Shown here one piece after another: positions 45,973 to 55,883 of a stretch of 64,000 bases of DNA (the first letter of the stretch is position 1; every line of letters begins with the position of its first letter). The notes below the pieces were generated by a model. The model had not been told where the DNA came from, did no database searches, and worked only from the letters and a program-made list of their open reading frames with translations. The position numbers and the translations under genes were made by a program. The DNA lies in assembly GCF_001274945.1 (NCBI RefSeq), contig NZ_LILB01000005.1:1098312-1162311 (forward strand). The letters run 5' to 3'. This DNA is from Viridibacillus arvi. Lineage in GTDB: Bacteria > Bacillota > Bacilli > Bacillales_A > Planococcaceae.

Positions 45973-47052
45973 TCAAAATATTGCCTTCAGTATTTGAGAT
46001 GCTAACTTCTTCTCACGTAATACAGATGAATCCATTACATAATTACATTGTTCAACCATTTTTTTAACTTTCTTAGGATTGATCAGTAATAATTTTAACT
46101 GGTGATAAATATCATGTTCCTTAACATCTGAATACTTTCCCAATGAATAAATCGCATTAGTAGTTTCCAAAGCTTCAGTTAATTCTTTTTGATTATCTGC
46201 GACAATTTCAACAATAGATGGTAATTTCACGTAGATTCTTTCCCATGAAGCTGATCCTCCAGCACCAATTGCAATATCTGCCTCTAACATTAAATTTGCC
46301 ATATAATCAATTTGACAATGTAACTGAATATTCTTGTAACCATCACAGAATTCTTTAATTTTTGATTTATATGGATTAGATGCCCCTACAACTACATTTA
46401 CTTTTAAATCATCATGTAATAGTCTCTCAATAGCATAAAGTGCTTTTAATGTTTCACCCGAGGAGTCGGTTCCACCAAAGAAAATAAATATATTATGTAT
46501 CTCGCCGTCTCTCAAAATGGTAGTCGGATCAATAACTAAAAACTCATCACGAAGTAATGCAAAGTTAGGACCTAAAAATTGCATACATTTTTCAGAAACT
46601 AAATCCTTATAGCGACTTTCCATATTTACGTAATAATTTTGATCCAACAATAAATCACAATCATGATTTCTATCAGCCAAATCATCAATGACCATTATTT
46701 CCCTTACAAATGGTCGAATCTTTTCCTCCCATTTCATATCAAGTGAATAGTGATCAACAATAAGTAAATTTATAAGCTGATTTTCATTTTGCAAAAAATC
46801 ATTTGTGCCTTGGGCATCTTCTAGCCAATGCTCTGTTGTCCAATCCCAGTGAGATACTACATCAATTCCTTTAAGTGTATAGACTTCAAAACCTTGTTGA
46901 CGGATATATTCAATCATATTGCCTTTTAACTCACGACAAATAAATTTTATCGAAACATTTTTTTGCTTTAACTGATTCGCCAATGTTAAACATCTCATAA
47001 CATGCCCAGAGCCAATTTGAATAGATGCGTCTGTTCTAATAAATACTTGCAT
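45973..47052 (-). CDS. pseG: PseG, UDP-sugar hydrolase of pseudaminic acid synthesis
   Basis: 359 residues. The opening MQVFIRTDASIQIGSGHVMRCLTLANQL is diagnostic of PseG, a GT-B-like hydrolase that removes UDP to free the sugar before PseI. The catalytic His is in GSGHVMRC. IAIGAGGSASWERIYVKLPSIV is the nucleotide-binding half. Unlike some PseG proteins, no C-terminal acetyltransferase domain is fused. About 150 bp separate its stop from the formyltransferase-like gene; that gap shows no clear promoter. Confidence 0.93.
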   Translation of the reverse strand: MQVFIRTDASIQIGSGHVMRCLTLANQLKQKNVSIKFICRELKGNMIEYIRQQGFEVYTLKGIDVVSHWDWTTEHWLEDAQGTNDFLQNENQLINLLIVDHYSLDMKWEEKIRPFVREIMVIDDLADRNHDCDLLLDQNYYVNMESRYKDLVSEKCMQFLGPNFALLRDEFLVIDPTTILRDGEIHNIFIFFGGTDSSGETLKALYAIERLLHDDLKVNVVVGASNPYKSKIKEFCDGYKNIQLHCQIDYMANLMLEADIAIGAGGSASWERIYVKLPSIVEIVADNQKELTEALETTNAIYSLGKYSDVKEHDIYHQLKLLLINPKKVKKMVEQCNYVMDSSVLREKKLASQILKAIF

Positions 47053-47061
47053 ATGACCACC

Positions 47062-47787
47062 TTACAATTTCTTTTGTTCAATATGGGCATTTATTGCAAC
47101 CCATTCTGGATTTTGTTTTAATAATTCGATTACATCGTTCATATAAAACATGTTATTTTCTTGATATAATTTTTTTAATATAAGCTCTATCAATTCAAAA
47201 TCTTCTGTTGTATCAACAGTCCATCTATATTCACTATAATCTTGCTCATTCGTAATATACCCTAACTTGAAGTTTTTAGGATTTGAATACATATAAGCTG
47301 TGACATGTTCTTTATCTCTTAATAAAGTTGCCTCTTTGTAGGCCTTCTCCAAAGCTGCTCTAGAAAAAACCTCGGTATCCAAACCTCTAGGATATGTTCT
47401 CTCAATTGTATTGGATACATAGTCATAATCATTATCGTCATAATATTTTATTGTCTTATCTAAGATAACAGGATCAATTATGGGACAATCAGAAGTTAAA
47501 CGAACAATACTATCACCTTCATAAAGTTCAGCTGCTTCATAATATCGTGACAGTACATCATTCTCCGATCCTCGATAATACTCCACATCATTGTTATCAC
47601 AGAATTCCACAATCACATCATCTTTTTGATTTACTGTTGTGGCAATCACAACCTTATCAACATACTTGGCACGAGCTATTCTTTCTAATTGGTAGGCTAA
47701 CAACGGCTTGCCATTTACCTCTTTTAGAATTTTACCCGGTAAACGTGTTGAGCCCATTCTAGCTTGAATTATAGCTGTTACAGTCAT
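47062..47787 (-). CDS. pseF: PseF, CMP-pseudaminic acid synthetase
   Basis: A 241-residue nucleotidyltransferase that activates pseudaminic acid with CTP. The N-terminal IIQARMGSTRLPGKILKEVNGKPLL is the binding motif of the SpsF/PseF group, and TSDCPIIDP is the metal-binding part. It overlaps the pseC stop by 4 bp. Confidence 0.9.
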   Translation of the reverse strand: MTVTAIIQARMGSTRLPGKILKEVNGKPLLAYQLERIARAKYVDKVVIATTVNQKDDVIVEFCDNNDVEYYRGSENDVLSRYYEAAELYEGDSIVRLTSDCPIIDPVILDKTIKYYDDNDYDYVSNTIERTYPRGLDTEVFSRAALEKAYKEATLLRDKEHVTAYMYSNPKNFKLGYITNEQDYSEYRWTVDTTEDFELIELILKKLYQENNMFYMNDVIELLKQNPEWVAINAHIEQKKL

Positions 47788-48941
47788 TTTCTTACCTTCT
47801 TTATTACGGATTTCACTGCATCAATTACATCCTGTATATCCTGTTCTTGCATTAATGGAAATAAAGGTAATGAAATAATTTCTTCATACAGTTGCTCCGA
47901 TTTTGGTAAAGAGCCCTTCTTATAATCTAATTCTTGATAATATGACAGCGTATGAACAGGTATATAATGTACATTAACACCAATATTCAGCTTGTGTAAC
48001 TCTTCAAAAACTACTTTTCGAGAGACAGCTAAAGTATCCAGATTCAATTTTAAAATATACAAATGCCAGCTAGAGTCTGTATCTGGGTGTTGATACGGAG
48101 TCTGCACCTCTAATATATCTCTAAATACTTCATTATAATTCGCAACTATTTCTTTACGTCTTTGAACAAAGCCATCTAATTTCTCTAATTGACTGTAGCC
48201 TAATGCTGCTTGTATATCTGTCATGCGGTAGTTATAGCCCAGAAATTGCATTTCATAGTACCAAGGGCCATGATTTTCAGTTAATAGCTCCGGATTACGC
48301 GTAATCCCGTGTGAGCGAAATTGCATAAGCTTTTCATAATATTCTTTGCTATTCGTCGTAATTATTCCGCCTTCACCTGTCGTAATATGCTTAACAGGAT
48401 GGAAGCTGAACATCGTCATATCGCTTAAAGCCCCAATTTTCTTACCTTTATAAGTAGCACCCAGAGCATGTGCTGCATCTTCAATGATGACAAGATTATG
48501 TTCTTTGGCTAATTTATGAATTGCATCAAGATAAACCGGTTGACCTGTGAAATGAACAGGAATAATTGCTTTCGTGTTAGGCGTAATTTTTTTCTGAATC
48601 TCTAGTGGATCGATATTATATGATTGTTGATCTATATCTGCAAACACAACTGTACCACCTTGATATAGGACACAGTTAGCACTCGCAGCAAAGGTAATAG
48701 GACTTGTAATAACTTCATCACCTTCACCAATTCCAGCAGCAAAACAAGCACCATGTAATGCAGCAGTTCCATTTGTAAAAGCTACAGCATATTTAGCTCC
48801 AACATATTCAGCAATTCGTTCCTCAAATTTATTAATCATTGGACCAGTTGTTAAGTAATCACCTTTTAGTACTTTAACCACAGCTTCAATATCTGCATCA
48901 TCTAACATCTGCTTACCGTATGGTAAATATGTATCTCTCAT
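47784..48941 (-). CDS. pseC: PseC, UDP-4-keto-6-deoxy-sugar aminotransferase
   Basis: A 385-residue PLP-dependent DegT/DnrJ/EryC1 enzyme that puts an amino group on C4 of the PseB product. TNGTAALHGACFAAGIGEGDEVI binds the phosphate of PLP, IIEDAAHALGA holds the conserved Asp, and SFHPVKHITTGEGG has the lysine that binds PLP. It is the second gene of the operon, 37 bp after pseB. Confidence 0.95.
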   Translation of the reverse strand: MRDTYLPYGKQMLDDADIEAVVKVLKGDYLTTGPMINKFEERIAEYVGAKYAVAFTNGTAALHGACFAAGIGEGDEVITSPITFAASANCVLYQGGTVVFADIDQQSYNIDPLEIQKKITPNTKAIIPVHFTGQPVYLDAIHKLAKEHNLVIIEDAAHALGATYKGKKIGALSDMTMFSFHPVKHITTGEGGIITTNSKEYYEKLMQFRSHGITRNPELLTENHGPWYYEMQFLGYNYRMTDIQAALGYSQLEKLDGFVQRRKEIVANYNEVFRDILEVQTPYQHPDTDSSWHLYILKLNLDTLAVSRKVVFEELHKLNIGVNVHYIPVHTLSYYQELDYKKGSLPKSEQLYEEIISLPLFPLMQEQDIQDVIDAVKSVIKKVRK

Positions 48942-48978
48942 CTTATATATCTCCTTAAAGAAAAAATGTAATCAATGA

Positions 48979-49962
<984 letters not shown>

Positions 49963-50040
49963 TCACCTATCCCGTTTCATTTTATATGTATAGTTACTAT
50001 TTACTATATCACTTTTAAAAAACAATATATACTACACTTT

Positions 50041-50067
50041 ATATCGGCAATATCAAAAAATTATAAA
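50041..50067 (-). promoter_or_regulatory. candidate sigma-D promoter of the pse operon
   Basis: A perfect -10 element GCCGATAT (ATATCGGC at 50041-50048 on the plus strand). The -35 element is poor: TTTA at 15-nt spacing. It lies 85 bp before the pseB start codon, downstream of the maf terminator. Confidence 0.55.
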
Positions 50068-50073
50068 GAAAAA

Positions 50074-50095
50074 CCCGCTTCTATTTAGAAACGGG
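50074..50095 (-). terminator. terminator of the maf unit
   Basis: CCCG/CGGG and TTCT/AGAA stems with an internal C-A mismatch, followed by U on the minus strand. It overlaps the last codons of the decayed maf gene. Confidence 0.65.
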
Positions 50096-51361
50096 AGTCA
50101 TATATTTTTTCAGTTGATTTCTCAAATTACATACTTTTAAATTATCGAATTTTTCGAATAATTCATTTTCACCTATATATGAGACTCCTATTATTCTAGC
50201 CCCCGAATACGCTGTATTATATATTTCTATATTGTAAGAAGAAATTTTCCTCTCAAACCATCTATGGTATGTTAGTAGATTAGGCGTCGAATAAATATAT
50301 TCACCATTATTTGCAAGAATTTTATTAAGGATCTGATTATTTTTCACGTCTATTCCTGAAGTAGAATATTCAGCATGAGTATGCTCACCACTGAACCCCA
50401 AATCCTGACCAAATAAATAATACGAATCAAAATTAAAATACACCATCAAAGAAAGCCCTAGAGTTGCTACTGATCCACCCGTATCAAGTAATGGTAATCT
50501 TCTATTTTTTGCTTCTTTAATAGCTAATGGGTATCCATCTTGATACAAAACTACCTTTTGACCCTTGTGAATATCGACTGATTTTTTATTTGCAGTACTT
50601 AAATAAAATAGAATAGAATACCATTAAAGCTAGATCCCTCTATCTGTTCAATAACAGCATCTTACGGATCACTAATAATTACCGCATCAGGTATAATTTA
50701 TAATACCCTCTCACATAAGGTTTTTCAAAGTAGAGACTACTGCTAATATAAAAAAGTTATCTTTAACCTTTTTTAACGAATGAATGGTTTCATTTAATGA
50801 AGGGCCCGAAGAGACCAAAGCCCCTTTATAACCCTTTGCAATTCCTTTAAGTAATCCAATATCCGCATGATTTTTAGAAATATTTTCGATAAAATTCTCC
50901 TGCATTATTTCACTAAAGGATCGATAGGACATTTGCCTAATTTTAATATCTTCTAACAGAGCCGACAGTGGATGTTTGGTTCCTATTGCCTTTAACCATT
51001 GTAATGGAATAATTACTTGCAACTGGTCTATCTGTAAACTTTTCAAACCCTTATTACTTGTAACAATATGAATACGCTCATTTTTTAATATATGTGATGA
51101 TCCATATTGATGACAAAAGTCTAATTCTTTTTCATCGGCTATCACAATATAAATAGTAGTTTCTTTACTTTGGATTAATAGTGCTTCTGCATGATAACCT
51201 AGCCCTAATCCAACTAATATAAAATTTCACGTTTGAGCATTTACTTCCTTTCTTATATAGTTGTCTACCTCTTGTTTAGGTCTATATTTACTATACAAGT
51301 AAATGCCATTCAGTTGCATAGTATTTACATTATTCTTCGCTCGTTCTACGACCCAATTCAT
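50081..51361 (-). pseudogene. decayed second motility accessory factor (maf/DUF115)
   Basis: A Maf-type (MptE-like) glycosyltransferase gene broken at several points. The ATG at 51361 overlaps the stop of the preceding gene. Codon 45 is TGA (51227-51229). The frame then runs to KGALVSSGPSLNETI and ILAVVSTLKNLM and ends at 50711. The match resumes in another frame with PDAVIISDP, a TAA where Gln is expected, then DAVIEQIEGSSFNGI, another shift, and finally VLYQDGYPLAIKEAKN...GGSVATLGLSLMVYF...LFGQDLGFSGEHTHAE to the end. Maf proteins attach pseudaminic or legionaminic acid to flagellin. An intact paralogue lies just upstream. Confidence 0.85.
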
Positions 51362-51708
51362 TAAGCTTTTGATTTCTCTATTGGTCTATACTCTTCGAAA
51401 AATGGAGTAATTTCATATTCAAACAAATCAGCCACTAATACATAATCTTGAATTTCTAATCCACTATTAATTTCTGATAAAAATTCATTCATTTTGGCAA
51501 TCTCTAGCTCAACACGCACATTGTTTTTTCGAAGTAAATTTGCAGCTTGGATTAACCAAGTAACTCCTTCAGAAAAATCGGTAATCATTTGAAATGCTTC
51601 TAAAGTACGATCTTCTTTTAGCATTTTAGCTACTAACAAACTCCCTTTGCCAATCCCCTCTATATAACTATTATAACTTTCTATTACATCTTCTACGTAT
51701 TCTGTCAT
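51361..51708 (-). CDS. small helical protein between the maf genes
   Basis: 115 acidic, helix-rich residues (MTEYVEDVIESYNSYIEGIG...). No family is recognised with confidence. It overlaps the intact maf gene by 4 bp at its start and the decayed maf by one base at its end, so it belongs to the same transcript. Its size and helical character recall chaperone-like proteins of flagellar clusters, but that is only a resemblance. Confidence 0.7.
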   Translation of the reverse strand: MTEYVEDVIESYNSYIEGIGKGSLLVAKMLKEDRTLEAFQMITDFSEGVTWLIQAANLLRKNNVRVELEIAKMNEFLSEINSGLEIQDYVLVADLFEYEITPFFEEYRPIEKSKA

Positions 51709-53435
51709 TTTGAATAATTCTCCTCGCTTTTTAGTTTTTTCAATGTCGCATTTATATTTTCTCTTGACTCTATCGTTACTTCTAAAAGGTTTTCATACAA
51801 TGTTTTAGTTTGACTATATACACGTTGATAAGTTTCTACAGCTGTCTCGTTTTCTTTTTCCAAAAAAGATTGTCTAGATTCTAATACAATAGGTCCAACA
51901 ATAAATTGCATTTGTATATCTGGGTATAACTCCGCTAATTTTCCATCAATCACATCTAGTTTTTTAGATACTTTTTTATCAAACCCTATTTTTAGCTTAT
52001 TCTTTTTTAAAATTAATAAAGCTTCTGATAGATTACTTATAATTTTGTTATAAATAGTCAGTTCATCTTCAAATATTTCATTAAAAATATGAGTATCTAT
52101 TTCTTCCTTTTTTAGGGTTTCTACACCAAATTTTTCTTGAACATTTTGCACATTCGCATATTTTTCATAAAATTCTTGGAATGATAATTGTTCATACCCA
52201 TTAATTTTCAACCCACCTTCTGTACAATTATACACTGGGTTCTTTGCAGGATATAACTTTTCCATTTCTTCAAAAGTAGTTTTCATAGAGTATAAAACTT
52301 TTGATGTAGATACTTTATCACCAAAGTATCCATCTGCTTTAATTATTGAACGCTCTTCAATATCTTGCTCAGTAATTTTTTTCTCGTGTTTATTATTGGA
52401 TGCATGTGTCTTATTATCTGTATAAGCTAAATCTTGTCCAATCATTGCTATTGGACCTGATGAAATATATTGTGCGATACTTAATGAATAATGGGCTACT
52501 GAACCACCACCAACTATCTTCGGGAAATGACAATTAAACTTACGATTAAAATAGGCTATAGTTTCATCTTCTTGATTTGTTATAAATGCGAAAGCTTTTT
52601 TCTTAAAGGAATATCGAATTTTTGGATGGTTAAATGGACAATAGATTAATCTTGCATGTCTAAACTCCAAGTCCTTAAAATGACGATAGTTTGGTTCTCC
52701 TCCATCAATGGAAACAACAAAATCAGGTTCAATATTTGCTGCCATTAAAGAGTTAATGGTTGAACCAGCAGCTATAACGATGGCATTTTTTCTTATTTTT
52801 TTTAATAGCGGGAGTTGTTTGGTTAGTGAAGGCCCTCCTGAAGCTATTATAACTGGTTTACTATATTTTCCTTTAATCATTTCTAAACTATAATCATTCA
52901 CCAAGGAAATAGTATTTTCCGCTAAATTTTTCTGCCATTTTTTAGCGAATAGTAATATTGTATTTTCATTAATAATGCTCTTTTCTTGATAGTCCTTTAT
53001 TAATTGTAAAGTTAATTTTAGGTTATTAGGAAATAATTTATCGTAATTATATGAACAAATTACTTTTAATTTTGATTCTTTAGAAGTAGCTATCCCTGAT
53101 ATATACATACCAAGTGGATCAACTTTAGTTGAATTCCAGTAATAGAAAGGTTCTTTGTTGTGTCGTTCATGGATTTTAATAATTCCTTGCTCGATTAATG
53201 GATCTATAATTAATATTTTTTCTCCGTATTTTAATTGTTCAAAAAGTGCATCTATTAAATAACCACTACCATATCCGAATACTATATGCGAATGGTGCAT
53301 TGTATAATGTTCTTTAGCATATTTCTGCGCTTCAATAATGGGATTGTATTTACTATGTAAAAGATAACCGTCTATTTTTATAACAGCATGACCTGTTTTT
53401 GCTTCTATTTCTTCAATTTTATATGTCCGTTCCAT
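51705..53435 (-). CDS. motility accessory factor (Maf/DUF115), probable flagellin glycosyltransferase
   Basis: A 576-residue cytosolic protein with an N-terminal Rossmann-like part (about 1-180) and the DUF115/MptE-like core (about 185-370: PVIIASGGPSLTKQLPLLKK, IEPDFVVSIDGG, GGGSVAHYSLSIAQY, IAMIGQDLAYTDNKTHAS). A helical C-terminal region follows. Maf proteins transfer nonulosonic acids to Ser/Thr of flagellin. The start is ATG 53435 after AGGTGG; an ATG at 53456 lies inside the sigma-D -10 element and cannot be used from that promoter. It lies next to the flagellin gene. Confidence 0.9.
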   Translation of the reverse strand: MERTYKIEEIEAKTGHAVIKIDGYLLHSKYNPIIEAQKYAKEHYTMHHSHIVFGYGSGYLIDALFEQLKYGEKILIIDPLIEQGIIKIHERHNKEPFYYWNSTKVDPLGMYISGIATSKESKLKVICSYNYDKLFPNNLKLTLQLIKDYQEKSIINENTILLFAKKWQKNLAENTISLVNDYSLEMIKGKYSKPVIIASGGPSLTKQLPLLKKIRKNAIVIAAGSTINSLMAANIEPDFVVSIDGGEPNYRHFKDLEFRHARLIYCPFNHPKIRYSFKKKAFAFITNQEDETIAYFNRKFNCHFPKIVGGGSVAHYSLSIAQYISSGPIAMIGQDLAYTDNKTHASNNKHEKKITEQDIEERSIIKADGYFGDKVSTSKVLYSMKTTFEEMEKLYPAKNPVYNCTEGGLKINGYEQLSFQEFYEKYANVQNVQEKFGVETLKKEEIDTHIFNEIFEDELTIYNKIISNLSEALLILKKNKLKIGFDKKVSKKLDVIDGKLAELYPDIQMQFIVGPIVLESRQSFLEKENETAVETYQRVYSQTKTLYENLLEVTIESRENINATLKKLKSEENYSK

Positions 53436-53454
53436 ATTCTCCACCTCAACAATC

Positions 53455-53480
53455 ATATCGTCAATTTCTAACTAATTTTA
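53455..53480 (-). promoter_or_regulatory. sigma-D promoter of the maf unit
   Basis: Minus strand TAAA-N14-GACGATAT, seven of eight in the -10 element. Initiation about 7 nt downstream would leave a short leader before ATG 53435. Confidence 0.65.
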
Positions 53481-53527
53481 AGATGTAAATATGGCTGTAA
53501 TTTATTTATTTTTTGAATAAACAAAAG

Positions 53528-53559
53528 AACCCCGTTCTCTGTAAAAGAGAAACGAGGTT
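53528..53559 (-). terminator. terminator of the flagellin gene
   Basis: AACC-CGTT-CTCT pairs with AGAG-AACG-GGTT with one mismatch and one bulge; it lies 22 bp after the stop codon, and A4 on the plus strand gives a short U tail. Confidence 0.75.
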
Positions 53560-53580
53560 TTAATTTCAGATGTTACTCAA

Positions 53581-54441
53581 TTATTGTAATAATTGAAGAA
53601 CGCCTTGTGGTTGTTGGTTAGCTTGAGCTAACATAGATTGTGCAGCTTGAGTTAAGATGTTGTTTTTAGTGAATTCCATCATTTCTTTCGCCATATCTGT
53701 ATCACGAATACGAGATTCAGCAGCAGATAAGTTTTCAGAAGTTGCACCTAAGTTGTTGATAGTGTGCTCTAGACGGTTTTGAACAGCACCTAGTGCAGAA
53801 CGTTGTTTAGAAACTTGAGTTAGAGCAGATTCAATAGTAGTAATTGCTTTATCAGCACCAGATTGTGTATTAATATTTACATTTTTAATGCCAATTGCTG
53901 AAGCTCCCATATCACCGATGCTTAACTCAATATTTTGACCTTGGTTAGCACCGATATGGAATACTTTACCTTGCGCTGCAACTGCTGATACACCAGATGC
54001 TGCAGGTGTTCCAGCTGTTCCGAATGTACCATTTAATAATTTTTGAGTATTGAATTCAGTATCAGTTGAGATACGTGTAATTTCTGATTGAAGAGCAGTA
54101 ATTTCTTGTTGAAGAGCATCACGGTCTGTACCTACGTTAGTATCGTTCGCAGATTGTACTGATAATTCGCGCATACGTTGTAGGATAGCGTGAGTTTCAT
54201 TAAGAGCACCCTCAGCAGTTTGGATTAGAGAGATTGAATCTTGAGCATTTTTAGTTGCCATATCAAGACCGCGGATTTGTCCACGCATTTTTTCAGAGAT
54301 AGCAAGACCAGCAGCATCGTCACCAGCGCGGTTGATTTTGAAACCTGAAGATAATTTTTCTAAGTTTTTAGATGATTGTGCGTTGTTGAAACCTAAGTTA
54401 CGATGTGTGTTTAAAGCTGAAATGTTGTGTTGAATTCTCAT
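53581..54441 (-). CDS. hag: flagellin
   Basis: The 286-residue major filament protein. The standard N-terminus [17 protein letters not shown] and C-terminus [20 protein letters not shown]...PQGVLQLLQ form D0/D1. The middle (about 150-200) is short and Ala/Gly/Ser-rich, as in B. subtilis Hag, and would hold the glycosylated residues. GGAGG precedes the ATG. The leader carries a CsrA-type hairpin and is read from a sigma-D promoter. It is flanked by maf on one side and csrA-fliW on the other. Confidence 0.98.
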   Translation of the reverse strand: MRIQHNISALNTHRNLGFNNAQSSKNLEKLSSGFKINRAGDDAAGLAISEKMRGQIRGLDMATKNAQDSISLIQTAEGALNETHAILQRMRELSVQSANDTNVGTDRDALQQEITALQSEITRISTDTEFNTQKLLNGTFGTAGTPAASGVSAVAAQGKVFHIGANQGQNIELSIGDMGASAIGIKNVNINTQSGADKAITTIESALTQVSKQRSALGAVQNRLEHTINNLGATSENLSAAESRIRDTDMAKEMMEFTKNNILTQAAQSMLAQANQQPQGVLQLLQ

Positions 54442-54473
54442 TGTGAGATTCCTCCTTGAAATTGTTTTTTAGT

Positions 54474-54489
54474 TCCACATCCATGTGGA
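54474..54489 (-). promoter_or_regulatory. CsrA-binding hairpin in the flagellin leader
   Basis: The leader RNA has a 6-bp stem TCCACA/TGTGGA that presents GGA in a TGGA loop, close to the CsrA site RUACARGGAUGU. A second GGA overlaps the Shine-Dalgarno (AAGGAGGAAT). This two-site layout is how CsrA blocks hag translation in B. subtilis. Confidence 0.8.
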
Positions 54490-54540
54490 CTGTGTTCGAC
54501 TGATGGTTCGTTTCCACTTACCTTCTGCCTTACAATACTT

Positions 54541-54566
54541 ATATCGTACCTTTATAGAAATGTTTA
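54541..54566 (-). promoter_or_regulatory. sigma-D promoter of flagellin
   Basis: Minus strand TAAA-N14-TACGATAT, six of eight in the -10 element, about 100 bp before the start codon, which leaves room for the CsrA leader. Confidence 0.75.
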
Positions 54567-54583
54567 ATAGTTTTTTAGATTTT

Positions 54584-54808
54584 TTAAAAAGTTTTTTTTG
54601 AGAGCTGTTCTAATAATGATTGTGGAATATTCAGCGCTTCTTTATTTTGCTCTTGAATGGCTTGATAAACCTCTGAGCGGTGCACTTTCACCGATTTCGG
54701 GGCAACGATTCCTAGCTTGACTTGATCACCATCTACTGAAAGTACCTTTAGCTCAATCTGGTCACCAATCATAATAGATTCTCCCTTTTTACGAGTTAGG
54801 ACTAGCAT
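54584..54808 (-). CDS. csrA: CsrA, translational regulator
   Basis: A 74-residue RNA-binding dimer ([34 protein letters not shown]) that represses flagellin translation by covering GGA motifs. FliW binds and removes it when flagellin is depleted. The ATG shares one base with the fliW stop. It lies just upstream of its target gene. Confidence 0.97.
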   Translation of the reverse strand: MLVLTRKKGESIMIGDQIELKVLSVDGDQVKLGIVAPKSVKVHRSEVYQAIQEQNKEALNIPQSLLEQLSKKTF

Positions 54809-55251
54809 TATTTCACACTTCCTTCCAATTCGCCAATTGGATAGCGTAGCGCGTATTTCTCGTTGTCATTGAGGACAATTTGTTTTCCTAGTTTCTCCTT
54901 GATGTTAATAAGGACTGGTGCTAATAGATTTAATGTTGAATCCTCAAATGGATCTTTTAATGTCACAATCGAGTATGTAATAATATCAGTTTCTGATTTA
55001 ACTTGTATTGCTTTTTTATCTGATTTTGATATATCAAATGCATAATCTTTTTTAAATAAGAAGGGGAAAGCAACCACGAATCCAACTTCAACTTGTTGGA
55101 TTGATTGTAATATAACGAACGGCGATTCTTTTTCTAATGGTAATAAGACAAATTTTGTAGATTTCTCAAACCCAGGAATCCCCTCTTCAAATGTAAGTAT
55201 ACTTTCTTCTTCAATTTCAACAGAGCCTAAAAATTTTGTTTCGATTTTCAT
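54808..55251 (-). CDS. fliW: FliW, CsrA antagonist and flagellar assembly factor
   Basis: A 147-residue beta-barrel protein ([33 protein letters not shown]; ending in [13 protein letters not shown]). FliW binds either flagellin or CsrA and so couples flagellin secretion to its translation. It is separated from the DUF6470 gene by only 2 bp and overlaps csrA by 1 bp. Confidence 0.96.
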   Translation of the reverse strand: MKIETKFLGSVEIEEESILTFEEGIPGFEKSTKFVLLPLEKESPFVILQSIQQVEVGFVVAFPFLFKKDYAFDISKSDKKAIQVKSETDIITYSIVTLKDPFEDSTLNLLAPVLINIKEKLGKQIVLNDNEKYALRYPIGELEGSVK

Positions 55252-55253
55252 CT

Positions 55254-55817
55254 TTATTCTCCTTTAATAACTGTAGTTTCTACTGATGGGTATTGTAGCA
55301 TAGTGCCAGTTACATCACCTGGTGTGTAATCATGAACTACTTTGCCTATCTGGACATCTATTCTTGGGTCTTGACGAGTAATGTTGATATTAAGGTGATC
55401 AGGAACGTATTTTATTTTCACAGATCCTACTGATGGTTTCCATGTGATTCCGATGTCCTTAGCTGGAGGATTTGCTATATTTTTAGCAATATCAGGTATA
55501 ACACTACTTTTTCCTTTACCTATATTCATCATTTGGCGTCCTTGACTCGCTCTTCTGCCAATACCTTCTAAGCCCTTTTGTCTTCCATCACTTGCAAATT
55601 TTTCAATAGATTCACGATTTGTATATAACCCCAAATCACGATATGCTCTAGATGAATCGACAAGTAGTTTAGCTGGTTCTGAATCTATTTGTAAAATAGC
55701 TGCAGGCTGTTCGATTTGTTGTTGCGCTCGTGGTTGCCTAATAATTTGATTAGAATCAATAATGTTAAGTCCTACTTTAGCATCTATTGTACGAATTTGA
55801 ATTTGATCCAGTTTCAT
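55254..55817 (-). CDS. DUF6470 family protein (YviE-like)
   Basis: 187 residues, at the position of yviE between flgL and fliW. The N-terminal stretch IQIRTIDAKVGLNIIDSNQIIRQPRAQQQIEQP and the C-terminal DPRIDVQIGKVVHDYTPGDVTG are typical of that family. Function is unknown; it has no membrane segment. A strong terminator separates it from flgL, so DUF6470-fliW-csrA may rely on read-through or an unseen promoter. Confidence 0.85.
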   Translation of the reverse strand: MKLDQIQIRTIDAKVGLNIIDSNQIIRQPRAQQQIEQPAAILQIDSEPAKLLVDSSRAYRDLGLYTNRESIEKFASDGRQKGLEGIGRRASQGRQMMNIGKGKSSVIPDIAKNIANPPAKDIGITWKPSVGSVKIKYVPDHLNINITRQDPRIDVQIGKVVHDYTPGDVTGTMLQYPSVETTVIKGE

Positions 55818-55840
55818 AGTAATCTCACTCCTTTGAAAAA

Positions 55841-55866
55841 GGCTCCCGCTCTAAGTAGCGAGAGCC
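55841..55866 (-). terminator. terminator after flgL
   Basis: Minus strand GGCTCTCGC pairs with GCGGGAGCC (one G-U pair) and is followed by five T. It lies between flgL and the DUF6470 gene. Confidence 0.85.
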
Positions 55867-55883
55867 TTTTGGCTAAGTATTAA

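Noticed and set aside
50081-51145. Two separate small genes in the maf region
   Set aside because: Both fragments, with the intervening sequence read in other frames, make one continuous DUF115 protein, so they are parts of a pseudogene.
51227-51229. In-frame TGA in the second maf as selenocysteine or recoding
   Set aside because: No SECIS-like element or Sec family link, and further frameshifts downstream show decay.
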